From NCBI GenBank assembly GCA_965153355.1, contig OZ231127.1, positions 868,001 through 932,000 on the forward strand: DNA of 64,000 nucleotides, in the 5' to 3' direction. Below the pieces are notes generated by a model. It was not told the origin of the DNA, made no database searches, and saw only the letters and a program-made list of their open reading frames with translations. Made by a program: the position numbers and the translations under genes. This document shows, one piece after another, positions 24,726 to 38,522 of this stretch (its first letter is position 1; every line of letters starts with the position of its first letter). Source of the DNA: Flaccisagitta enflata. Lineage: Eukaryota > Chaetognatha > Sagittoidea > Aphragmophora.

Positions 24726-25770
<1,045 letters not shown>

Positions 25771-25777
<7 letters not shown>

Positions 25778-26283
25778 CCATCTCCCTCGCCTGAATCACA
25801 TCGCGACCCCCGGGCCTCTTTACTTTTTACTTTTTTTCCCTCTGACATCTCTGTCAATTTCCAAAACCCCCTATGGCTCGGGATGATTGGATATTTTTCC
25901 CCCATTTTCTTCCATCTATGAATATGTCTTATCATATTGGTTTTGGTCTCATGGTGCCATTTTACCCCATCACCCGACGTAAATCTTTTTTTGGTTTCTG
26001 GCATGTTCCACATTTCCTTGTCTTTCATTCTCTTTTGGGTTGTTTTAATGTCTCCCTATGCAGTGATCTGTCAGTCTGATTGTCTGACCTTTTTTTTTCT
26101 TCTGAATTTCTTTTCCAGTATCGGTGTAGAGGGGCGTCAAAATTAGCCTCGTCCCCTCGACTTTTCAAGACTGCACAAGAATGCACAGCAAAATCGATTT
26201 TCTCATGACGCTTAAATCTCATAACCTGAATCAATTCATCACCCAAATGCAGAAATTTTCAGCCCTTTCGGGTTGTTGTTTTT
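25771..26283. other. No gene seen
   Basis: Unique, pyrimidine-leaning sequence. Confidence 0.45.
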
Positions 26284-27278
26284 GGGCAGCGACCCCGAAG
26301 GAGACGAAGTCCTGTAGATCACAGGGGGACTTTCGTTTGTCCGTCCGTTCGTCCGTCTGCCCTCAAAGGCCCTCAAAGGCCCTCAAAGGCCTGAAATCTA
26401 TCCTCTCAGGCCCTCTCAGGCCCTCAAAGGCCCTCAAAGGCCCTCAAAGGCCTGAAATCTACCCTCTCAGGCCTGAAATCTGCCCTCTCAGGCCTTGAAT
26501 CTGACCTCTCAGGCCTTGAATCTGTCCTTTCAGGACTAAAATCTGCCCTCTCAGGCCTGAAATTTACCTGAGATTTATCTGCCCTCAAAGGCCCTCAAAG
26601 GCCCTCAAAGGCCTGAAATCTACCCTCTCAGGCCCTCTCAGGCCCTCTCAGGCCCTCTCAGGCCCTCTCAGGCCCTCTCAGGCCCTCGCACCCTAAAAGG
26701 CCTGAAATCTACCCTCTCAGGCCTGAAGTCTGCCCTCTCAGGCCTTGAATCTGACCTCTCAGGCCTTGAATCTGTCCTTTCAAGACTAAAATCTGCCCTC
26801 TCAGGCCTGAAATTTACCCTCTCAGGCCTGAAACCTGCCCTCTCAGGCCTTGAATCTGCCCTCTCAGGCCTGAAATCTGTCCTCTCAGGCCGGAAATCTG
26901 CCCTCACAGATTCAAGGCCTGAGAAGGCAGATTTTAAGCCTAAGAGGGTAAATTTCATGCCTGAGAGGGCAGATTTCAGGCCTAAGAGGGCCTTGGGGGA
27001 ACAGACAGACGGATGGACGGACGGACGGATGGACAGACGGATGGACGGATGGACAGACGGATGGACGGACGGATGGACGGATGGACGGACGGACGGACGG
27101 ATGGACGGACGGACGGACGGACGGACGGACGGACGGACGGAAGAACAAAAGTCCCCCTGTGTTTTACAGGACTTCGTCCCCTTCGGGGCCGCTGCTCTGC
27201 TTCCTCTCACTCCATTTCACAATCATCCAAAGCAGGGCAACGGGTATCGCGGACCACATATTGCCCTTGGGAGACCTG
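26284..27278. mobile_element. Foldback element, both ends present
   Basis: Left end GGGCAGCGACCCCGAAGGAG, ACGAAGTCCTGTAGATCACA. The core is CCCTCAAAGG and 21-bp CTCTCAGGCCTGAAATCTGC units to about 26,905, which then invert (GGCCTGAGAAGGCAGATTTT). A GGAC/GGAT array follows at 27,000-27,140, then the inverted end AGTCCCCCTGTGTTTTACAG, GACTTCGTCCCCTTCGGGG, AAAGCAGGGCAACGGGTATC, ending TTGCCCTTGGG. This is the best reference copy for the family. The Pro-rich and Arg-rich frames inside are repeat translations. Confidence 0.75.
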
Positions 27279-27356
27279 TTAATGAATGTATAGTTATTCT
27301 TTCAGTTGAAGACCGAAGACGATATAGCATCAAAGATTTTACCACATCCCGGAACA

Positions 27357-27450
27357 TGGTTGACATGGGTGACATGGGTGACATGGGTGACATGGGTGAC
27401 ATGGGTGACATAGATGACGCAGCTGACATAGCTGACATGGCTGACGTGGC
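27357..27450. repeat. (GACATGGGT)n
   Basis: Six perfect or near-perfect 9-mers, then decayed GACATAGCT/GACATGGCT units. Confidence 0.85.
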
Positions 27451-27544
27451 GTCCATGTTTCGACCATGTTTCGAGTCTATGCATCATTAAAGTGAGCAAC
27501 CGGTCAAATTGAACGCAGATGAATCTAAGACGTGCTCCTCCAAA

Positions 27545-27800
27545 ATCAGACTGGTCACCACTCATTCCACTCTCACCACCACCTTACCACCTCACTACTC
27601 CGGTCACCACTCGTTCCAATCCCAACACCACCCCACCACCTTACCACCCCAGTACTCAGGTCACCACTTATTCCACTCCCACCACTACCCCACCACCTTA
27701 CCACCCCACTACTCCGGTCACCACTCATTCCACTCCCAACACTACCCCACCACCTTACCACCCCACTACTCCGGTCACCACTTGTTCCAATCCCACCACC
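27545..27800. repeat. CCGGTCACCACT tandem repeat, about 58 bp
   Basis: TCCGGTCACCACTCGTTCCA-like starts at about 27,599, 27,657, 27,714 and 27,772, followed by CACCTTACCACCCCACTAC. Confidence 0.8.
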
Positions 27801-27928
27801 GCTACCCCAACTTTTATTCTGGATCTCGAATCGTTCTGGCCACGGTGATAAAAAAAAAAGAAAATTGAGAGGTGAATTGGAAGATTAACTGTGGTTTTAT
27901 CGATCCTCTCCATTCACATTCAAAGTCA

Positions 27929-28177
27929 GGGCGTGTTTCTACTGACGAGCAAAGACGCGTTTGTTCCATTGAAACGTGTTTACAGCATGAACACATATTC
28001 AAGAATTTCAACTGTTTCACGAGCAAGCCTTTGAATGGACAAGCAAGCAAAGCGAGTGAAGCGAAGGGGGAAAACTTTGTAGTGAGTGAGCGTATTAAGC
28101 GGTGCGAGCGAACCAACAAAGCGAGCGACCAAGTGGCCCGTTTAAAAAAACAATTGTCTGTGAGTAGAAACGCCCCC
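27929..28177 (+). mobile_element. AGCGA-rich element, copy 2
   Basis: Termini GGGCGTGTTTCTACT and GTAGAAACGCCCCC. Interior GAACACATATTCAAGAATTT, then a weaker AGCAAGCAAAGCGAGTGAAG tract. TTCAAAGT before and CTCAAAGT after resemble a target duplication. Confidence 0.75.
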
Positions 28178-28239
28178 AAACTCAAAGTACAAGTGGGGGG
28201 GAGAATCTGGGTGAAAAGGAGATTTGTCCCTGGGCAGTG

Positions 28240-28595
28240 GGATCGAGGTCAGGCTGGATTGGTCAGATTAGATATGAGGCTGGATAGGTCAGATTAGAAG
28301 TGAGGCTGGGTTTGTCAGATAAGAAGTGAGGCTGGATTAGTCATATTAAAAATGAATAGAAGAAAGACTGGATTGGTCAGATTAGACGAGAGACTGGATC
28401 AATCAGATTGGAAGTGAGGCTGAATCAGGCAGATCAGAAATGAGGCTGGATCCGTCAGATAAGAAGTGACTCTAGATTGGTCAGATTCGAAGTGTGGCTG
28501 GCTCAATCAGGTTGGAAGTGATGCTGAATCAGGCTAGAAATGAGGATGGATCAGTCGGATAAGAAGTGAGGCTGGATCAGACAGATGAGAAGTTT
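28240..28595. repeat. About 26-bp minisatellite
   Basis: Repeated GAGGCTGGATTGGTCAGATT, AGAAGT with point changes, about 13 units. Confidence 0.8.
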
Positions 28596-29105
28596 AATTG
28601 AAGCAATTTCAAATGGTGGAACGATCAACTGGAGAGTGGAGACTTTAAAGTGAACAAGAGCAGCTTTGTTCCTCAAAATATTGTTTTTCATTCAAATCAA
28701 CAATTTTGACCACCAAGAACGCATCACCAAACCATTTTTTGTGCCATCACCACTAGAAGATCACATACTGTTACGTCATTTGTCATCACTAAGTAGGCCT
28801 TTTTTATTGTCCAATCAATTCCAATCATGGAAAAGTCAAACAAAAAGTACTTTTTTAATTCACCAAAAAGATTTTTTTTTCTGCGGTAATCCGGCTCTCG
28901 CTTCTTTGTATCAGATCAAATAAAACACAAATTGAACATGATCTTATTTGACGATTTTCTGAACAGAGAACATGAAACACATAGGAAATGAAAAAAAGAG
29001 AGAGAAAAGGAATTTAGGATATTGAATATGCTAATAAAGACAAGTCAAGCGTGGATATATTCAGTTTGGCTCGTGTGACGAAAAACCAAACAGGCCGTGA
29101 AAATT
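28596..29105. other. No gene seen
   Basis: AT-rich unique sequence. Confidence 0.45.
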
Positions 29106-29340
29106 GAATATGGTGATGGAAGAGGGAGGGGGAGAGGGGGGGATGCAAGAGGCCGGGGGGTGAGGGGTGATGCAAGAGGCGGGGGGAGAGAGGGGGGAGG
29201 GGATGCAAGGGGGTGGAGGGGGGGAAAGAGGGGATGCAAGAGGGAGGGGGGAGAGGGGTGATGCAAGAGGCCGGGGGAGGGGAAGGGGGATGCAAGAGGC
29301 CGGGGGAGGGATGGGGAGAGGCGAGAACACGGAGGGGGGA
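29106..29340. repeat. G-rich GGGATGCAAGAGGC minisatellite
   Basis: Irregular units of about 20-30 bp, each with GATGCAAGAGG followed by G-runs of 3-6. Confidence 0.75.
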
Positions 29341-29577
29341 TGGAAGAAATACGAGATGCTGAAAGGCCAACATATCGAGAGAAGCTGTTCAAATGGAAAC
29401 ATGAAATGAAGCCACAGAGATGGTATATGCTATATGAAAGTTGGACACCATTGCTACTCCACCCTAAACTAAGGACAAGAGCCTTTAGAGCTATATGCTA
29501 TATGAGTATATGCTTTGTGCCTTTGTGGCCGTTCCTCTTCATCATCGAATCGTTACTAATCAGTAGTTGGTTACATT

Positions 29578-29697
29578 TGGGCAGGAGCAGTGAGGCTAAA
29601 GATCACAAAATCACACAAGAAAGTAAATGGGAGACGGACCGACCTACGGATGGATGGATGGACATTATGGGGCGTAGAGGCGCGTTGCACGCGACTT
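29578..29697 (+). mobile_element. GGAC-core hairpin element, 5'-truncated
   Basis: GGGCAGGAGCAGTGAGGCTA, a short GGACCGACC/GGATGGATGG array, and the terminal GGGGCGTAGAGGCGCGTTGC, ACGCGACTT hairpin. Same family as 16,372-16,580. Confidence 0.65.
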
Positions 29698-29821
29698 AAA
29701 AGATGTGGAGAAAAGTGGTTATACATCACGTTATGTTTTAATGTTGTACAAAACATCACGCTATATTTTTATTTTTAAAAGACCGCCAATTTACAATTAG
29801 CAAGACCTTTCTAATGCCCAT

Positions 29822-30092
29822 GATTGACTGCGATTGTTACGAATCAAGTGAAGGAATTTTTATTTTCAACTGATAACGGTACACAAACATCAAGAACTGC
29901 AAGATTTGTCAACTGTTTGGTGTCATTATTGGATGAGCTTGAGAATTGAAAAAAAAGAGAAGTGATTGACTGCGATTTTTACGAATCAAGTGGACGAGTT
30001 TTTCTATTCATCCAGTATCTGGACACAAACATCAAGAAATGTAAGAATTGTCAACTGTTTGGTGTCATGAATGGATGGGCTTGACTTTGAAG
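29822..30092. repeat. Direct duplication of about 142 bp
   Basis: GATTGACTGCGATTGTTACG at 29,822 and GATTGACTGCGATTTTTACG at 29,965. Both run on to GTCAACTGTTTGGTGTCAT. Confidence 0.8.
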
Positions 30093-30423
30093 AAAGAAAA
30101 AAAAAAGAGAGATTAGTTGGTCCTTGTGTCTTTTTTTTTTATTTCTATCTGGCAGAGTAAAGTCAAAAGCCATCTCATGACTGTGACACATTTCCGATTT
30201 TGAGTTTCTGAGCTGATAGCTTTTCTTTCCTGTCTTTTTTGGACTTTTTTGGACTTTTTTAATCTGTCTTTCTCTTCTCTTTTGACTATCTCTGTTGTCT
30301 AGTTTGTCTTTCTTACTTGACTTGATTCGTCTTTCTTGTCTTTTTTTTTCGGTTGACGAGTCTTATCTTTTTCATTTCATGCCGCGTTTCTCGATTTAGT
30401 CGCGTTTCTCGATTTGGGTGCCG
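30093..30423. other. No gene seen
   Basis: T-rich leader of the minisatellite with short TTTTTTGGAC repeats. Confidence 0.45.
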
Positions 30424-32057
30424 CGACAATGTGTCTGTCACCATATCTCCCTTCCCTTCACTCCCACCCTCAACGACAATGTGTCTGTCACCATATCTCC
30501 CTTCCCTTCACGCCCACCCTCTGCGACAATGTGTCTGTCACCATATCTCCCTTCCCTTCACGCCCACCCTCTGCGACAATGTGTCTGTCACCATATCTCC
30601 CTTCCCTTCACGCCCACCCTCTGCGACAATGTGTCTGTCACCATATCTCCCTTCCCTTCACGCCCACCCTCTGCGACAATGTGTCTGTCACCATATCTCC
30701 CTTCCCTTCACGCCCACCCTCTGCGACAATGTGTCTGTCACCAAATCTCCCTTCCCTTCACTCCCACCCTCTGCGACAATGTGTCTGTCACCATATCTCC
30801 CTTCCCTTCAGGCCCACCCTCTGCGACAATGTGTCTGTCACCATATCTCCCTTCCCTTCACGCCCACCCTCTGCGACAATGTGTCTGTCACCATATCTCC
30901 CTTCCCTTCACTTCCACTCTCTGCGACAATGTGTCTGTCACCGTATCTCCCTTCCCTTCACTCCCACCCTCAGCGACAATGTGTCTGTCACCAAATCTCC
31001 CTTCCCTTTACACCTAACCTCTGCGACAATGTGTCTGTCACCAAATCTCCCTTCCCTTCACTCCCACCCTCTGCGACAATGTGTCTGTCACCATATCTCC
31101 CTTCCCTTCAATCCCACCCTCAACGACAATGTGTCTGTCACCATATCTCCCTTCCCTTTACTCCTAACCTCTGCAACAATGTGTCTGTCACCATATCTCC
31201 CTTCCCTTTACTCCTAACCTCTGCGACAATGTGTCTGTCACCAAATCTCCCTTCCCTTCACTCCCACCCTCTGCGACAATGTGTCTGTCACCATATCTCC
31301 CTTCCCTTCAATCCCACCCTCAACGACAATGTGTCTGTCACCATATCTCCCTTCCCTTTACTCCTAACCTCTGCGACAATGTGTCTGTCACCAAATCTCC
31401 CTTCCCTTCACTCCCACCCTCTGCGACAATGTGTCTGTCACCATATCTCCCTTCCCTTCAATCCCACCCTCAGCGACAATGTGTCTGTCACCATATCTCC
31501 CTTCCCTTCACTCCCACCCTCTGCGACAATGTGTCTGTCACCATATCTCCCTTCCCTTCACTCCCACCCTCAGCGACAATGTGTCTGTCACCATATCTCC
31601 CTTCCCTTCACTCCCACCCTCTGCGACAATGTGTCTGTCACCATATCTCCCTTCCCTTCACTCCCACCCTCAGCGACAATGTGTCTGTCACCATATCTCC
31701 CTTCCCAGGAGTCCCACCCACTGCGACAATGTGTCTGTCACCATATCTCCCTTCCCTTCAATCCCACCCTCTGCGACAATGTGTCTGTCACCATATCTCC
31801 CTTCCCTTCAATCCCACCCACTGCGACAATGTGTCTGTCACCATATCTCCCTTCCCTTCACTCCCACCCTCAGCGACAATGTGTCTGTCACCATATCTCC
31901 CTTCCCTTCACTCCCACCCACTGCGACAATGTGTCTGTCGCCATATTACCCTTCCCAGGACTCCGATCATCAGCGACAATGTGTCTGTCACCGTATCTCC
32001 CTTCCCTTTACTCTCACCCTCTGCGACAATGTGTCTGTCACCAAATCTCCCTTCCCA
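30424..32057. repeat. 50-bp minisatellite, about 33 copies
   Basis: Unit CGACAATGTGTCTGTCACCA followed by TATCTCCCTTCCCTTCACTC and CCACCCTCTG, exactly 50 bp, with few indels across the array. Variants (AAATCTCC, AATCCCACC, CCTAACC, AACGACA) are interspersed and not graded. All three plus frames stay open because the unit has no stop in any frame, which creates frames of up to 618 codons. I treat these as artefacts. Confidence 0.95.
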
Positions 32058-32231
32058 GGGCACTCCCATTCCTCCAGTCTCATGACTTCTCCATCCCACC
32101 CTTTCTTTTCTTTCCTCTCCTCCAATTTCTTCTTTCCTCCTACCACCACCCCCCTCCCCTTTTCATTCCCTCATTACCCCTTAAAGAAAAACAAGGCCAA
32201 CACGTTTAAGTCGCGTGCGGGACATGAATAA

Positions 32232-32660
32232 CTTTAGATGACCTAGATTGACTCTAAATGACTCAAGGATCAAGATGACTTAAAATGACTTAAAAAGACA
32301 TAAAATGATGTAAAATGATGTCAATGACTAAATTGACCCAATTGACTCAAGTGACTTGATATAACTTATAATGACTTAAAATGACTTAGAATGACTAAAA
32401 ATGACGTATAGTGACTTAGAATGGCTAAGAATGACTAGAAATGACCTAAAATGACAAATTGTAATAAAAAAAAGTAAAGTTTGATGGACCAACAGATGGA
32501 CGGATGGACGAACGGATGGACGGATGGACGGACAGAGAAACAGACGAACGGATGGATGGATGGATAGACAGAAGGATGGATGAACGGACAGCTGGAGGGA
32601 CAGACAGACGGACGGATGGACGGACAAACGGGCAAAATGGGTTGTAGAGTAGTGCGCACG
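32232..32660. repeat. Degenerate ATGACTTAAA decamer and GGAC/GGAT array
   Basis: 32,232-32,460 has about 10-bp units (AATGACTTAGA/AATGACTTAAA). 32,485-32,660 is a GGATGGAC array ending in a GTTGTAGAGTAGTGCGCACG, CGACT hairpin, part of a GGAC-core element. Confidence 0.7.
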
Positions 32661-32789
32661 CGACTAACAAAAATGATTTCAAAATTGATAACTCATAGGC
32701 CCGGAGAAAAAAATGTGTTTCTTCTCAAGCGTACGCAGAACAGAGCAACCTGTATTTGCACTTTGACAAAGCAAGTCAGCAAACAATGA

Positions 32790-33372
32790 TATGGGTGGGT
32801 GTATCTCATAAATGTGAGAACACATTTGAAAGCATGTACACATTTGCATCACAAATGGCATTTTGACAAGGCAAGTCAGCAGACAAGGATGTGGGAGGGT
32901 GTATCTCATAAATGTGAGAACACATTTGAAAGCGTGTACATATTTGCAGTAAGAAGGGCACTTTGATGAAGCAAGTCAGCAGACAATCATAAGGTCGCGT
33001 GTATATCATTAATGCGCTTACACATTTGAAATTATGCCCACATTTGCAGCAAGAAGGGCACTTTGACAAAGCTAGTTAGCAAACAATGATATGGGCGGGT
33101 GTATCTCATAAGTGTTCTTACACATTTAAAAGTATGTACACATTTGCAGCAAGAAGGGCACTTTGATGAAGCAAGTCAGCAGACAATGATATGGGTGGGT
33201 GTATCTCATAAATGTTAGAACACATTTGAAACCATGTACACATTTGAAGCAAGAGGGGCACTTTGACAAAGCAAGTCAGCAAACAATGATATGGGCGGGT
33301 GTATCTCATAAATGTGAGAACACATTTGAAAGCGTAAACACATTTGTAGCAAAAAGGGCACTTTGACGAAGC
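32790..33372. repeat. Tandem repeat of about 101 bp, six copies
   Basis: GTGTATCTCATAAATGTGAG recurs about every 100-101 bp (near 32,798; 32,899; 33,000; 33,100; 33,200; 33,300). Each continues with AACACATTTGAAAG, CACATTTGCAGCAAGAAGGG and GCAAGTCAGCAGACAATGAT. Confidence 0.85.
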
Positions 33373-33375
33373 AAT

Positions 33376-33636
33376 GAGGCGTTTCTAGTTTGGGACAATC
33401 GCATTTTTAACAGGCCCCTTGGTCGCTCGCTATGTTTGTTCACTTGCACCACTCACTTCGCTCTGCAGCGCTCCACTTCGCTACACTTACTTCGCTCACT
33501 CGCTCCATTCACGGGCTCGCTCACTCACTTAAATCGATCCCACCTGGAACAGTGGAAATTCATGAATATGTGCTCATGCTGTAATCGCATTTAACGAGAA
33601 AAAACGCGTTTTCGGTCGTCAGTAGAAAGACGTCCC
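33376..33636 (-). mobile_element. AGCGA-rich element, copy 3 (inverted)
   Basis: Reverse complement of copy 1: GAGGCGTTTCTAGT, then TCGCTCGC/TCACTTCGCTC tracts, AATATGTGCTCATGCTGTAA, end CAGTAGAAAGACGTCCC. No clear target duplication here. Confidence 0.7.
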
Positions 33637-33825
33637 AAGTCGATTCGTGGAATCAATGGAGGAGAAAAATGAGAGGAGAGACTCGAAGGGAAAAAGAAAA
33701 GCATTTAGGCGTAAAGCCATTTATGTCACATGTAATGTTCAAGCGAAGCTGCGAAGGTTTCTTATCACAGCTGAGGTGCCAATATTGCAATCGTTGTTGT
33801 TTGTTTTTTTCCGTGATTGCTGTTG
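33637..33825. other. No gene seen
   Basis: Unique sequence. The frames that run into the next array are not supported. Confidence 0.4.
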
Positions 33826-34040
33826 TTAAAGTTGTTGTTGTTGTTGTGGTTGTTGTTGTTGTTAAGGTTGCTGTTGTTAATGTGGTTGTGGTTGTGGTTG
33901 TGGTTGTGGTTGTGGTGGTGGTGGTGATGGTGGTGGTGGTGGTGGTGGTGGTGGTGGTGGTGGTGGCGGTGGTGGTGGTGGTGGTGGTGGTTGTTGTTGT
34001 TGTTGTTGTTGTTTTTGTTTTTGTTTTTGTTTTTGTTTTT
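33826..34040. repeat. (TTG)n/(GGT)n/(TTTTTG)n array
   Basis: TTG, then GGTTGT, then pure GGT, then TTG, then TTTTTG blocks. Confidence 0.9.
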
Positions 34041-34328
34041 AGAGAGGCTATATATGGCCACCACAATGGGCTCATGCACTTTGGTCTGTCTGTATTTAGC
34101 TTTACAGTTCAGGGTGTCATTGTAACGTCTTGTGTCGTCAGATGGCATACCCTCCCCTCTGAGCTAGCTAAGATTCGATTCTGGAAGACTGGATGAATCA
34201 TACAACAACCCCCTCGAGGCACGTATCTGACAAGCGGGCTCCCTACAACTGTACTGTTGTCGTCATTATTGTTATTGTCAATGGGGATCGTGCTCGTTGT
34301 AAAGTAGGAAGAATTTAACTGGCGTTTA
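34041..34328. other. No gene seen
   Basis: Unique sequence with no supported exon. Confidence 0.4.
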
Positions 34329-34718
34329 CCACGCGTATAAAAAAAAAAAAAAAAAAAAAAAAAGACGGACCTATGTTTTCATTGATAAAACAGATACAAA
34401 AATAAATTTCTTTTAAAAAGAAACATTTCCAAAGATTTTCAAAAAATCTTTCAATCTAGAACAATCCCAGGTTTGTATCTCAAACGGTTTAGGAGCTAGA
34501 GCCTTCCAAAGAGAAGCTTAATTGTGCTGAAATGCATTTTTTTGCAAAATGCAAAATACAAAGTTTTCATTCAAGTTAACGTCATTTCTAAACAAAAAAA
34601 GATAGAAATACCAGATTGAAACCAAATGAAAATATTTTTGAAGAGCTATCCAAGGGTCCAGAATTTTGTTGCCACAATAAGGTTTTCAAAAGTGCGTCAT
34701 TGTTATTGATACGCGTGG
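34329..34718. mobile_element. Probable MITE family 4 (TA target)
   Basis: 390 bp with an exact 10-bp terminus CCACGCGTAT at the left and ATACGCGTGG at the right, and TA outside both (34,327-34,328; 34,719-34,720). An A-run of about 23 bases lies just inside the left TIR. The TIR is short, so chance is not excluded. Confidence 0.55.
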
Positions 34719-34974
34719 TATCTTATCAATCTTCAAATGACGGAATCCTCCTTTTATGGAATGTACATTCATGATTCTTTTTTTTTTTTTTTTTTGACCT
34801 GTAAAATTCGCAGTCAATTGTATCAACCGTTTTGTGGCCATTCTTGGCTGGAAGACGCTGATTTTTTGGGGGGAAGGAAAAGATTCTGGTGTTTTCTTTT
34901 GTGGAGGATTAGCTGGTTGTAGTTCTTGGCAGCCTTATCAAGGTTTCTTAAACCCCTCATCCTTCCCCCCCCCC

Positions 34975-35007
34975 CCTCTCTCTCTTTCTCTTTCTCTTTC
35001 ACTCTCT

Positions 35008-35045
<38 letters not shown>
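34975..35045. repeat. (CT)n with TTTCTC
   Basis: Short CT and CTTTCT array. Confidence 0.85.
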
Positions 35046-35047
<2 letters not shown>

Positions 35048-35221
35048 AAAAGTCATAATGAAAGAAAGGTAAAAAGGCCAGTTTGGGTGGAAACTCTCTA
35101 AAGAAAGCAAAAGCAATGTAAAGAATTAACGATAATTAGATGAGAATTTTTTTTTTGGGGGGGGCAATATACTCTTGATATCCGATTGATAAAGATGAGA
35201 ATGGAAACGACGAAAGAAATC

Positions 35222-35482
<261 letters not shown>

Positions 35483-35559
35483 ACAACAACAACTACAGAT
35501 GTGACATCAAAGTGATCAAACCAGAAAAGAAAAAAAAGAAGAGAGGGAAAGTGAGAGAT

Positions 35560-35640
35560 ATGACACCAAGCGAAAGAACTAAGCCCGAATGAAGAGGCAA
35601 CATGCGAAGGAAGTGATCGGCAGACAGACAGACAGAGAGG

Positions 35641-35704
<64 letters not shown>

Positions 35705-35705
35705 T

Positions 35706-35746
<41 letters not shown>

Positions 35747-35862
35747 GCCAGATAGCCAGACAAACAGACAGACTGAATGATTTGACACCAAGTGAAAGAG
35801 GAAAGTCCGAATGAAGAGGCAACATGTGAAAGAAGAAATCAGCAACCGGACAGACAGAGAGG

Positions 35863-35906
<44 letters not shown>

Positions 35907-35971
35907 GAGACAGACTCACAGAAAGACAGACTGACAGACAGAAGGATATGACAGGAAAAAATCTGCAGACG

Positions 35972-36007
<36 letters not shown>

Positions 36008-36350
36008 GGCAGACAGACAGACAGACAGAGGCAGATAGACGGACAGGCAGACAAAAAGACGAACAGAAAGACAGACAGACATACAGACAGACAGACATAC
36101 AGACAGACAAACAGAAAGATATGACAGAAAAGCCTGAATGAAGAGGCAGCACGTGGAGGAAGAAATCGGCAGAGAGACGGACAGACAAACAGACGACAAA
36201 CAGACGGACCGACAGACAGAAAGACAAACAAACAGACAGACAGACCAACAGATATGACACCAAGTGAAAGAAATAAGCCCGAATGAAGAGGCAGCATGTA
36301 AAGGCAGAAATCGACAGAAAATGGAACTGAGACCAATTTTGAACCAAAAG
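35560..36350. repeat. (ACAG)n arrays with a recurring spacer
   Basis: ACAG tetramers are separated by a conserved spacer (GACACCAAGCGAAAGAACTA, GCCCGAATGAAGAGGCAACA) seen near 35,562, 35,785, 36,130 (partial) and 36,255. This gives a higher-order unit of about 200-350 bp. Confidence 0.8.
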
Positions 36351-36425
36351 AATTTGTTGGGTGCCTAAGAAGAAAAAAAATAATAAATTTGGTGGTGCGC
36401 GCAACTGCGGTTTAAAACGAGGGTA

Positions 36426-36955
<530 letters not shown>

Positions 36956-37337
36956 AACTGAGACAGCGAGTTATGAAGATAAGAAAGTGGCAAAAAATAC
37001 GACAACAGACAAGCAAATGAATGGGAATAATGAAAGAGATAACTCAGACGCAAAGTTATGAAAAGACAAAATTATCTGTAATGGAATCACTCCTCGTTCT
37101 CTTTCTTTTCTTATGCAACCGAGAAATTTATTTTCTTTTAGTGTTATCACGGTTATAATTGCAGTTTTGAATGATGTCTCGTTGACCTCCAAAAACTTCC
37201 AAGGGTGTTGAGGATTTTTTTTTTCCTGTGGTTAATAAACCTTGAAATCCTACGAAATTAGGCCAAAGAAACAGAAGAAAAGCGAAAATAAAACAAGGCC
37301 AAGTACACCAACGATTCGCCCACTTTGAGTAAACATT
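36956..37337. other. No gene seen
   Basis: Unique sequence, including a CAAGGCCAAGTACACCAA element end near 37,294. Confidence 0.45.
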
Positions 37338-37733
37338 TATGAATGAATGAATGAATGAATGAATGAATGAATGAATGAATGAATAAATGAATAAATGAAT
37401 AAATGAATCAATGAATGAATGAATGAATGAATGAATGAATGAATAAATGAATGAATAAATGAATGAATGAATGAATGAATGAATGAATGAATGAATGAAT
37501 GAATGAATGAATGAATGAATGAATGAATGAATAAATGAATGAATGAAATAATAATTGAATGAATGGACGAATGAATGATTAAATGAATGATTGAATGAAT
37601 GAATGAATGAATGAATGAATGAATGAATGAATGAATGAATGAATGAATGAATGAATGATTAAATGAATGATTGAATGAATGAATGAATGAATAGATGAAT
37701 GAATGAATAAATGAATGAATGAATGAATGAGCC
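37338..37733. repeat. (AATG)n array
   Basis: About 98 tetramers with AATA and AATT variants. It translates as SFIH repeats on the minus strand. Confidence 0.95.
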
Positions 37734-37934
37734 AATGTGTTGATTATCGAGTGAATGACTCAAAGATAAAATTGTTGATTGATGAAAAAATCTCGGATTT
37801 TACGATTTTGACATTTTCGTGACCGACCAACCTATTGACAGACCAACAGACCAACAGACCAACGGACAGACCGAGAGACAAAGTCAGTTATCGAAAGATA
37901 CGAGGACGAATGTAGAGAAAGAAAAAAGTGTTGT

Positions 37935-38440
37935 GGTGGTGGTGTTACTCCTAGTCAACGTTTGACTAATGACGTGTTGTAGTGTTGTAGTGTTGTAGTG
38001 TTGTAGTGTTGAAGTGGTGGTGTTACTCCTAGTCAACGTTTGACTAATGACGTGTTGTAGTGTTGTAGTGTTGTAGTGTTGTAGTGTTGTAGTGTTGAAG
38101 TGGTGGTGTTACTCCTAGTCAACGTTTGACTAATGACGTTCTCTTGACTGTCGGGTTTAAAAAGACGTAACGACGAAACTTGGGTTGGCCGGTGACGATG
38201 GTGACGAAGGCCGAACGAGGACGATTACGACGACTACTTTTACAACGACGATGACGACAATGACGTCGTTTACAACGACGACGATGACGACGACGACCAA
38301 GATAACCATGACGACGACGTTCAAAACGACGACGAGTCGTGGTAACCTTGGAGACGTACTCGTTGCTATGACACGCGCCGAAGCGACGAAGCGACGAAGC
38401 GCGTTACTCCAACCCAGAACCAGGATCACCTAGGTTTACT
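37935..38440. repeat. Hairpin-bearing tandem and (GAC)n
   Basis: GGTGGTGTTACTCCTAGTCA, ACGTTTGACTAATGACGT recurs at about 37,939, 38,018 and 38,101, separated by (TGTAGTGT)n. AGTCAACGTTTGACT is self-complementary. 38,200-38,335 is GAC/GACGAC. Confidence 0.75.
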
Positions 38441-38486
38441 ATCTTACCGGCTTCTTTCTTTTTTTTTTCTTTTTTCTTTTTTTTTT

Positions 38487-38522
<36 letters not shown>

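Noticed and set aside
29340-29699. 119-codon frame with a hydrophobic, membrane-like stretch
   Set aside because: Starts inside a G-rich minisatellite and ends inside a GGAC-core element. No splice sites or family resemblance.
30353-32209. 618-codon plus-strand frame
   Set aside because: Open only because the 50-bp unit lacks stops in all frames. Every frame is equally open, and there is no codon-position bias or protein logic.
30424-33372. CRISPR-like regular repeats
   Set aside because: Units are contiguous tandem repeats without unique spacers, in a eukaryotic context.
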